A stretch of DNA of 12,113 nt, taken from Flavobacteriales bacterium UBA5692. Its GTDB lineage: Bacteria > Bacteroidota > Bacteroidia > Flavobacteriales_D > Sanyastnellaceae. A program made the position numbers and the translations under genes. Below, one piece after another: positions 6,479 through 12,113 of this stretch (position 1 is the first letter of the stretch; every line of letters starts with the position of its first letter). The notes beneath the pieces were generated by a model. It saw only the letters and a list, made by a program, of their open reading frames with translations, was not told the DNA's origin and did no database searches. The stretch covers positions 1 to 12,113 of the forward strand of contig DIHQ01000063.1 in the NCBI GenBank assembly GCA_002420235.1, given 5' to 3'.

Positions 6479-8083
6479 ATGAAGACAAGGGATAAACAAA
6501 TTCGAAAAGGAGTACGGGCTGGCTTAAATTATACTCTTGTTTGCATTTTGTTGGGCCTTTTGTCGGGTGTCTCTTTGAGCCAAGCTGTGGTGGATTGGAG
6601 TTTGACTTTAGGCGGAAGCAGTTGGGAGCAAGAACCTGTCATATGCGCTCTTCCCGGAGGTGGATGCCTCGTGGCAGGGAATACCTACTCTGATGATGGA
6701 GATCTTGAAGGTTCGCTCGGCGATTGCGATATAGTGGTTCTTAAGCTTGATGTCAATGGCACGATACTGTGGCAAGAGCGATTCGGAGGGGAAAGTACAG
6801 ATCTGGTGAGCGATATGATTATTCTACCAGAAGGAGGTGCCCTCATTTGTGGTCGATCGCGATCGACCACTGGCATCATGGCGGGCATGCACCAAGGTCT
6901 TTTTGATGTACTTGCGTTTTGCATCTCTGCAGATGGAATGCTCATCTGGTCGAGTGCTTTTGGAGGCAGTAACTCAGATCATGCCAATGCAGTTTGTCAC
7001 CATCCCAATGGTGGTGTTGTATTAGCCTGTAAAAGCAACTCATTTGATGGAGACACGGGTGGTGAGGTTCCTTCGCACGACATTTGGTTGCTGCATCTTG
7101 ATGACAATGGAAATCTAATACAGCAGTCCACATTAGGTGAAGAAATTGGTATCGGCGGTTATGCTGCTTACGAGTTTGCTAATGACCTCGTCCTCGGCGA
7201 TGATGAAAATATCGTGGTTGTGGGTTTGTCCACCGCGATGAGCGAGGACTATACAGAAGATGGACCATTTCCTGACCAATACATTGCTAAGCTTGATTCC
7301 GACTTCAATGTCGTTTGGGAAACCTTTGCAGGCGGCAGTGACTCGGAAGAGGTTCAGGTTGTTTGGCCAATAGCAGATGGTTCCGTGATGACAGGTGGAT
7401 TTACGTGGTCGTCCGATTTCTTGGATGCGAATCCAAACGGAGGAGAGGGTTGCCTTGGCACTCTGATGAAAATAAACGTTTCTGGAGGAATCGAGTGGGC
7501 TCAAATCCAAGGAGGAGACGATATTGACCGCATCTTCGAGGTTTGTCCTAGCAATCAAGGCGGATGGTTAGCTGTTGGGATTTCTGAATCCAACTCAGGC
7601 CCATTCATGGACAATGCTGGACTCGCTGACTTGTGGCTAATGGAATTCGATAATGAGGGCCAACTTGCATATCAAGAGTTGATGGGTGGCTCTCAAAATG
7701 ATACCGGGAACAGCATAGCGATGGACTACCAAACAGGACGAATCTTCCTGGCTGGAACTTCCTACTCATTTGATGGAGATCTTTCTGATAGTCAGGGACA
7801 GAGCGATTTTTGGTTGCTTGGGCTGGATTCCCGATCCCATAATCTGAGCAGCATGGATATGCCAGCTCAAATGCATTATGACTTAGGCTCTGAGTCTCTT
7901 CTCTGGATGTCAGAGAGCACACCATCAGGTGAAGTAACAGTATTCAATTCCTTTGGTCAGGTGGTGCTGCGTCATACAGCTGGTTGGTCAACTGTGTCCT
8001 TTCAGGATATTCCATCCGGTCACTATGTAGCCGTGGCAAATTCAACTGGTCTCTCGAGCAGCCTGCGAGTCTTCGTTCCATAA
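6479..8083 (+). CDS. secreted seven-repeat beta-propeller protein with T9SS sorting domain
   Basis: This 534-residue protein has a signal peptide (about 1-35: a basic start, then LVCILLGLLSGVSLSQA). Seven repeats of 58-65 residues follow, each with a GG-type turn, a [VI]xxxxxGGxxxxG block and a DxWLLxLDxxG-type strand. Repeat turns lie near residues 45, 103, 162, 220, 285, 345 and 403. This matches the SBBP/delta-60-like repeats of Bacteroidota surface proteins and implies a seven-bladed propeller. Residues about 464-534 form the C-terminal sorting domain (GEVTVFNSFGQVVL, FQDIPSGHYVAVAN, SSSLRVFVP). The role may be adhesion or glycan or protein binding; no catalytic motif is seen. The coding sequence contains a 22-base perfect palindrome at 6849-6870. 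It follows the previous T9SS gene by 55 bases. Confidence 0.9.
   Translation: MKTRDKQIRKGVRAGLNYTLVCILLGLLSGVSLSQAVVDWSLTLGGSSWEQEPVICALPGGGCLVAGNTYSDDGDLEGSLGDCDIVVLKLDVNGTILWQERFGGESTDLVSDMIILPEGGALICGRSRSTTGIMAGMHQGLFDVLAFCISADGMLIWSSAFGGSNSDHANAVCHHPNGGVVLACKSNSFDGDTGGEVPSHDIWLLHLDDNGNLIQQSTLGEEIGIGGYAAYEFANDLVLGDDENIVVVGLSTAMSEDYTEDGPFPDQYIAKLDSDFNVVWETFAGGSDSEEVQVVWPIADGSVMTGGFTWSSDFLDANPNGGEGCLGTLMKINVSGGIEWAQIQGGDDIDRIFEVCPSNQGGWLAVGISESNSGPFMDNAGLADLWLMEFDNEGQLAYQELMGGSQNDTGNSIAMDYQTGRIFLAGTSYSFDGDLSDSQGQSDFWLLGLDSRSHNLSSMDMPAQMHYDLGSESLLWMSESTPSGEVTVFNSFGQVVLRHTAGWSTVSFQDIPSGHYVAVANSTGLSSSLRVFVP
6849..6870. repeat. 22-base perfect palindrome inside a coding sequence
   Basis: The 22 bases centred at 6859/6860 are their own reverse complement (core GGTCGATCGCGATCGACC, flanked by GT and AC). 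They encode Arg-Ser-Arg-Ser-Thr within the second propeller repeat, replacing the more usual glycine-rich turn. The centre contains GCGATCGC and two GATC sites. Confidence 0.9.
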
Positions 8084-8191
8084 TCTGGCTCGAATGCAAT
8101 GCAAAGTCTAAGGTGACAATGGTTTCAAATCCCTAAAAAGGGGTCATATTGATTGGCACTTTGTGTTTCGATTGTTAACGGTGGTCTTGAG

Positions 8192-8209
8192 ATAACATTT
8201 TGATGTTAT
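8192..8209. terminator. hairpin between convergent genes
   Basis: A 7-bp perfect stem (ATAACAT with ATGTTAT) and a TTTG loop lie between the convergent 6479-8083 and 8206-8703 genes and overlap the stop codon of the latter. The stem is AT-rich and neither side has a clear T tract, so terminator function is inferred from position only. A second weak hairpin, CCCT-AAAA-AGGG, is at 8131-8142. Confidence 0.3.
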
Positions 8210-8703
8210 TCGCTGAACCAAGCATGTCTTTTGAATGCACTTTTGTCAATCTGTGTTCCAGATTCCATCCATGTTTTGATGCCACATGTGACTGCATCTA
8301 AGTACAGCCGCAATTGACGTCGGACGAACAACACCAAGGCAATATCACGCATGATCAAGGGTAGCTTTTCAGCGGCGCGAGGAATCACGGAGATTGATAG
8401 TTTGCTTGACGATGTGTCAACGGCTTCGATTCGCCACTTCACTTCATTTTTGGGTTCAGAAACTTTTCCGACCAATAGGTCGTATCCCTTGCCCTCCATC
8501 CATGCCGTCGACTCCCTTGTGAAAGTGACGCCATTGAGATAAGTGATTACATCAGAGATTCCATGTTCTTTCGAGTTTTTGGAGTGCCGTTTTATAAACG
8601 GATGACAGGCTTCAAGATGATGCTCTGATGTTATTGCTTCCCAAAGCGCTTGAGCAGGTACTCGGATGTATCGCGTGGACTGGATAGATTTCATCTCCCA
8701 CAT
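8206..8703 (-). CDS. SRPBCC (START/Bet v1-like) domain protein
   Basis: This 165-residue protein has no signal peptide and is presumably cytoplasmic. The N-terminus (RYIRVPAQALWEAITSEHHL) is the typical first strand and helix of SRPBCC ligand-binding folds. HPFIKRH, the beta strands at about 50-110 (for example YDLLVGKV and KWRIEAV) and the long C-terminal helix (about 118-146) complete the fold. The ending KRHAWFS resembles bacterial members I have seen that end in a WFS motif. These proteins bind hydrophobic ligands or act as cyclases or hydrolases; the substrate cannot be told. The start may be ATG 8703 or ATG 8694 (Met4). It lies 106 bases downstream of the CobW-family gene on the same strand and could be co-transcribed with it. 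Confidence 0.82.
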   Translation of the reverse strand: MWEMKSIQSTRYIRVPAQALWEAITSEHHLEACHPFIKRHSKNSKEHGISDVITYLNGVTFTRESTAWMEGKGYDLLVGKVSEPKNEVKWRIEAVDTSSSKLSISVIPRAAEKLPLIMRDIALVLFVRRQLRLYLDAVTCGIKTWMESGTQIDKSAFKRHAWFSE

Positions 8704-8809
8704 AAATTTTCAGGTCCAGGGCGAGAAGAGAACTCATTAGAGGGTCTCACAACTATTCTACTATTACCATTTTTAATTTGAGTCATATCGCACTGGGATT
8801 TTGACAATT

Positions 8810-10039
8810 TCAATTCCAAATTCGGGCTAAATCACTCGGCCAAGGATCTGCAAATTCTGCACCTAAGCGCCATAATTTTATTTCCTCTTCCGTCAGGAAA
8901 CACGATTCAAGTGCCCTTGTGAATTGATCTACATTTTGCTTATTTCCGATTACCGTAAGGTCGCATCTTCTGTCACCAAATCGGCCCTTTTCGCGGTCAA
9001 GCATTTTTTTTAACTCAGATAATTCCATTTCAGACAATCCAGAGTCAGACTCTTCGGCAATTCCAGCTCGCCAAGATCCAGTGATTTCTAGGTTTATTCC
9101 CCCTGCTGCTTGGTTCCAGAGCATGGCAAATTTGTCTCTGCTCGCGAGCCAGAAAAACCCTTTGCTCCGATAGATTTGGTCATTCAGGTATTCGTGACAG
9201 ACGTCCCACAGCCTTTGAGGGTGGAAGGGTCTGTCATCTTCTATGACTCTCGTCTCAATGTCGTAAGGTCTGTCCTGTGTCGAGGAAGATGCCAAGATTT
9301 GAGAGAGTTCGCTGACCAGGATTTCTGTGTTTTTGTAATTGTATTCGTGAAGCGTGAAAATCGATTCCAGTGACATCTTGCCAAATTGCAACTTTTGGAT
9401 CACCGCGTTTGGATTAATTTGAGATAGTATTGGTCCGATAACGTCAATCGTATTCGCCGCAATTCGATCTGATTTCGTCAAAAAAACATGACTCCCGAAC
9501 ATAATTTGCTCAACAAGCAAATTCACTGTGTCTCGTTTTTCGCTTTGCAGGTTTTGTTGAAATCTTGGAATCAGAGTCTTTCCCCCGTCATAATCGTGAT
9601 CCAACATCAGACTGTCGACTAAAACGAAAACGCCAATTAGTTTTTCGGTCGAACTTCTTTGAAAGTATTGAATCAGTGGCATCGGATGGCAACTTCCAGA
9701 GGTTTCAATAATGAGCAATTCAGGAGGGACTGATGAGCTTCTTTTCAATTGTTGGATGGCTTGATCAAGTTGTTTGATTCCTTTTGGACTGCTCAGTACA
9801 CATGAGTGAATTGAGACCATGAGGTCTCGATTATCTTCAACTGCTGCGGTATTTCCAATTAATTCTCCATCAACATCAAGTTCGCTCATATCATTGACAA
9901 TCGCCTGAACGAGGAATCCCTTTCTTTTGGCTTGACCTAATAAGTTGCGAAAAAGTGTGGTTTTTCCAGATCCGAGGAAGCCATTTAGAATTATGACTGA
10001 TGATTTTTTTGTGAGATCCATATAATTGTTAGACTTCAA
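8810..10039 (-). CDS. CobW/COG0523-family GTPase lacking the CxCC motif
   Basis: This 409-residue G3E-type P-loop GTPase has a Walker A GFLGSGKTT at 20-28, a switch-like NDMSELDVD at 49-57, a Walker B-type strand LLIIETSG at 108-115, and a base-recognition motif LTKSD at 187-191. The C-terminal CobW_C domain (about 270-400) shows RPFHPQRLW, YRSKGFFWLASRD, GDRRCDLTVIG and FLTEEEIKLW. Family members move metals such as zinc or cobalt into target proteins. The usual metal-binding GCxCC is here SCVLS at 79-83, keeping one cysteine of three, so metal handling may differ or use other residues. Length and domain order are otherwise normal. An alternative start is Met7 (10021). A 529-base gap separates it from the divergent flavodoxin gene. 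Confidence 0.9.
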   Translation of the reverse strand: MKSNNYMDLTKKSSVIILNGFLGSGKTTLFRNLLGQAKRKGFLVQAIVNDMSELDVDGELIGNTAAVEDNRDLMVSIHSCVLSSPKGIKQLDQAIQQLKRSSSVPPELLIIETSGSCHPMPLIQYFQRSSTEKLIGVFVLVDSLMLDHDYDGGKTLIPRFQQNLQSEKRDTVNLLVEQIMFGSHVFLTKSDRIAANTIDVIGPILSQINPNAVIQKLQFGKMSLESIFTLHEYNYKNTEILVSELSQILASSSTQDRPYDIETRVIEDDRPFHPQRLWDVCHEYLNDQIYRSKGFFWLASRDKFAMLWNQAAGGINLEITGSWRAGIAEESDSGLSEMELSELKKMLDREKGRFGDRRCDLTVIGNKQNVDQFTRALESCFLTEEEIKLWRLGAEFADPWPSDLARIWN

Positions 10040-10568
10040 TGGCTTCAGTTCAGTGCATTTGAATCTTCCTGATGTGAGTTAACGAATGAATTACAAAAGG
10101 CAAAAAATGCATGTGAAGAATAAAGGTGAAGAAATTGCGCAAATGAGTTTTGGGTGATGTCGCGAATAGTTGTTGTGTATTCAAAAGAATATGGTCAGCC
10201 GATGGAAGGTTTCACAAAGCGTTTGACCTCGTGAAATTATTCCAAGCATCAATAGAGTTAATTGTTAAGTCTTTGAAAGCAAAGTATGGTGTCATCTGTT
10301 CAAGTGTTCTGCGAAATCGACTCCCTTGAAAAGGGTATATTTCTTAACTCTTCTAAAATAATCACCCGGAGGTGTGTGGTATCGTTGAGCGCATTCGATT
10401 TTTACACTCCAGTTTAGGCAATCCTGACTCGACGCACCTTAAAGCAAAGTGCGAAAAGAGAGGACAGGAAATTGTGCGAACAAGAAGTCAAATTTGAGGT
10501 TTAATAAAAGCTAGCTAAAGTAAACTCTTCGATATGTAGGGAGTTTAATGCACTTAAATAATCATTAA
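10040..10568. other. 529-base intergenic region between divergent genes
   Basis: This stretch should hold the promoters of the CobW-family gene (leftward) and the flavodoxin gene (rightward), but I find no convincing Bacteroidota -33/-7 pair. It contains a small hairpin at 10323-10335 (CCCTT, loop GAA, AAGGG). Two start-less open stretches occur in one forward frame (about 10147-10329 and 10357-10497), broken by stops at 10327, 10345 and 10354. They may be chance or a decayed gene. AATCATTA at 10560-10567, next to the flavodoxin start, resembles half of a Fur box. No RNA gene is recognised. Confidence 0.5.
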
Positions 10569-11144
10569 ATGTTACAGTTGTATTACGGGTCCGACACGCA
10601 CAAGACACATGAAGTTGTGCAGAATACTATTTTGCCACTCCTTCGTACTGAAGGAGTAGAAGTGAGCGACAAGGTAATTCCAGAGTTGACTGATGATGAC
10701 TGGACTGAACATGATATGTTCATCCTAGGGATACCTACTTGGTATTATGGTGAGTTGCAAAGCGATTGGGAGGCCTACTTTGATCATTTCAAGACACTTG
10801 ACTTTTCGGGCAAAACAATAGCCTTATTTGGGCTCGGAGATCAGTGGGGTTACGACGAATGGTTCATCGATGGAGTTGGTATCTTAGCTGAAGTGCTTCT
10901 CGAAAATGGTGCTGAACTAATTTGCCCATGGCCTATTGAGGGGTATGAGTTTGAGAAGTCACGTGCACTGAAAAATGAAAATGAATTCTACGGCTTGGCT
11001 CTAGACGAAGACAACCAATATGAGCTGACGAAATCGAGATGCGAGTCTTGGGTAAACCAAGTCGTAGCCGCATTCAAAGAAAAGGGCTTGAAAACCCAAC
11101 CCGTACCATCGGTAGAACTGAACGCTGATCAAGAAAGTAATTAG
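10569..11144 (+). CDS. fldA: long-chain flavodoxin
   Basis: This 191-residue cytoplasmic flavoprotein binds FMN and acts as a one- or two-electron carrier, often replacing ferredoxin when iron is scarce. The FMN phosphate loop is at 7-14 (GSDTHKTH, usually SDTGNT). IPTWYYGELQSDW at 55-67 supplies the stacking Trp58, and GDQWGYDEWFID at 90-101 supplies Tyr95. The long-chain insertion is recognisable from about 115 to 160: GAELI, WPIEGYEFEKSRAL, FYGLALDEDNQYELT. The C-terminus (about 170-191) is a short tail beyond the usual end. The T-H-K-T phosphate loop departs from the T-G-N-T seen in E. coli FldA, but the rest is strongly conserved. It is followed 55 bases later by a lipoprotein gene. The partner oxidoreductase is not in the window. 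Confidence 0.92.
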   Translation: MLQLYYGSDTHKTHEVVQNTILPLLRTEGVEVSDKVIPELTDDDWTEHDMFILGIPTWYYGELQSDWEAYFDHFKTLDFSGKTIALFGLGDQWGYDEWFIDGVGILAEVLLENGAELICPWPIEGYEFEKSRALKNENEFYGLALDEDNQYELTKSRCESWVNQVVAAFKEKGLKTQPVPSVELNADQESN

Positions 11145-11199
11145 TTCATTTCGGATTAGTCTATTTGCTCACTCGTTTACCATAGACACCCACATACCC

Positions 11200-11850
11200 G
11201 TGACGAATTGGAATTGCTCATTTAGATTTTTGTGTTTAATGCTTCTTGCGTTGTTTTTTAGTTGCGGAAAGGGTGATGTGCATTCTGATCTATTCGACTT
11301 TGACTTGGATAATGGTATATCGATTGAGAGCACCAACACGTTTCTTCAACTACCCAAGGCATATGTCGACACTGCTTATCAGTGGGATACTGTCCACCTT
11401 AACTTGAACGATGGAAGTGCAGGTGATTCGCTGGTTACGGAATGTGGGAGCTGGAGTTATGAGGTGAATCCTACTACCACGGTCGAGATTTGGTTCATGA
11501 CCGAATCGTTGGAAGACGGCATCTATGACTTTTCACATGAGGCAATTACAAACGATTTTCACATTATCGTCAGAAGAGACTTGCTTTTTGGTCCGGCCTT
11601 TGAATTCGGAAATTTCGTTACAGAAAATTCAATGTTAAGCCAGAACATCGTGGCGCAGGGTTTTTCTAACGTAAGTAACACCGAAACCATTGATGTGATA
11701 AACGCTTCTTTGCAGCTCGTTAACTACAATACCCCTAGCCAGGTGATGCGTTTCGTAATGGAGTTGAGAAGCGAAGACGTCGTTCGCGGCTCTTACAGCG
11801 GTACATTTGAGCCTTTTAGGCGTGTTGAATTTGATAGTGATTGTGACTGA
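11200..11850 (+). CDS. predicted lipoprotein, function unknown
   Basis: This encodes a 216-residue protein starting at GTG 11200. The next in-frame ATG (Met14) would leave only eight residues before the lipid cysteine, so GTG is preferred. Its signal is NCSFRFLCLMLLALFFSC, with Cys22 the likely lipidated residue, followed by GKGD. The mature part is acidic and beta-rich (for example SWSYEVNPTTTVEIWFM, IIVRRDLLF, VMRFVMELRSE), ending EFDSDCD. I recognise no family or catalytic motif. A single-domain beta-sandwich lipoprotein of the outer membrane is a guess. It follows flavodoxin on the same strand at 55 bases, so co-transcription is possible, and a terminator-like hairpin follows. Confidence 0.75.
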   Translation: MTNWNCSFRFLCLMLLALFFSCGKGDVHSDLFDFDLDNGISIESTNTFLQLPKAYVDTAYQWDTVHLNLNDGSAGDSLVTECGSWSYEVNPTTTVEIWFMTESLEDGIYDFSHEAITNDFHIIVRRDLLFGPAFEFGNFVTENSMLSQNIVAQGFSNVSNTETIDVINASLQLVNYNTPSQVMRFVMELRSEDVVRGSYSGTFEPFRRVEFDSDCD

Positions 11851-11853
11851 ATA

Positions 11854-11880
11854 GCATTCTCCGCAAAACGGGTAGAATGC
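11854..11880 (+). terminator. hairpin terminator after the lipoprotein gene
   Basis: Arms GCATTCT-CCG and CGG-GT-AGAATGC form a 10-bp stem with a two-base bulge and a CAAAA loop, starting four bases after the stop codon. A pyrimidine-rich run (CTCTTCCTCCTTCTTGTCTC) follows instead of a pure T tract. The position and the stem length make it a good terminator candidate. Confidence 0.5.
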
Positions 11881-12113
11881 ACTCTTCCTCCTTCTTGTCT
11901 CTCGAAATGTGAAGGTTATTGTGACCTGGTATTAATGATATGATCCTTTCGAAACGCCTTCATTCGAGAAGCGCTTCTGCTCATTTCAATGAGTGTGTAA
12001 ATTGCCTTTTTCGACTAATTTGCTTCTTCTTTGTACAGCGCTATTCTGCAGAAAATGTGCAGTCCTCGTAGTAAATAGTCCTCAAGTAGATTGATCCCAA
12101 AAAACTAGGATTG
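11881..12113. other. non-coding end of window
   Basis: No gene or RNA is recognised. Short palindromes occur at 11967-11978 (AGAAGCGCTTCT) and 11980-11993 (CTCATT with AATGAG). They may be chance or part of a structured leader for a gene beyond the edge. Confidence 0.4.

Noticed and set aside
8509..8520. TCGACTCCCTTG shared by 8509 and 10318, resembling the start of the window's RNA end
   Set aside because: Only 9 bases agree with the RNA 3' end, one copy lies inside the SRPBCC coding region, and no attachment-site structure is present.
10157..10234. Short ORF starting ATGTCGCGAATAGTTG (25 codons)
   Set aside because: It is too short, has no homology I recognise and no supporting signals. 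Considered only as part of the possible decayed sequence in the gap.
10551..10569. Fur-box-like AATCATTA next to the flavodoxin start
   Set aside because: Only one half matches the consensus (about 11 of 19 positions), and AT-rich DNA gives such matches often.
1..12113. CRISPR array, tandem repeats, insertion sequence or transposase
   Set aside because: No regularly spaced direct repeats, terminal inverted repeats or transposase-like products were seen on either strand.

Overview
The window looks like a chromosomal segment of a marine-type Bacteroidota, probably Flavobacteriales. Three secreted proteins carry type IX secretion (T9SS) C-terminal sorting domains. There are also several short-signal lipoproteins with Bacteroidota-style lipoboxes, a tRNA-like 3' end without an encoded CCA, and little sign of Shine-Dalgarno sites. 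The genus cannot be fixed from sequence alone. I see no integrase, transposase, CRISPR array, rRNA or phage gene.

Layout: (1) bases 1-19 are the last part of a tRNA-type RNA (tmRNA or tRNA-Ala) cut by the window edge. (2) 151-930 (+) encodes a lipoprotein with a PEGA-like domain and a CsgG-like C-terminal domain. (3) Three minus-strand genes follow: a T9SS-exported protein (955-1779), a lipoprotein with a calcium-loop-like segment and histidine-rich motifs (1984-2817), and a GNAT acetyltransferase (2942-3418). (4) Divergent from these, 3718-3978 (+) encodes a small exported Kunitz/BPTI-type protease-inhibitor-like protein. (5) 4161-4937 (+) encodes a lipid-anchored SPFH/band 7 protein. (6) Directly after its stop codon, 4938-5294 is an unannotated relic: a decayed paralogue of the CsgG-like half of the first gene, with in-frame stops. 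(7) Two tandem T9SS cargo genes follow (5410-6423 and 6479-8083); the second encodes a seven-repeat beta-propeller. (8) On the minus strand lie an SRPBCC protein (8206-8703) and a CobW-family GTPase without its usual CxCC metal motif (8810-10039). (9) After a 529-base gap come a long-chain flavodoxin (10569-11144) and a lipoprotein (11200-11850), ending at a likely terminator hairpin.

There is no obvious single pathway. Most of the window encodes envelope or secreted proteins: four proposed lipoproteins, three T9SS cargos and one small exported inhibitor-like protein. Cytoplasmic proteins are the GNAT enzyme, the SRPBCC protein, the CobW GTPase and flavodoxin. The strongest unexpected signals are the CsgG-like relic 4 kb from its intact paralogue and the bacterial Kunitz-domain protein.
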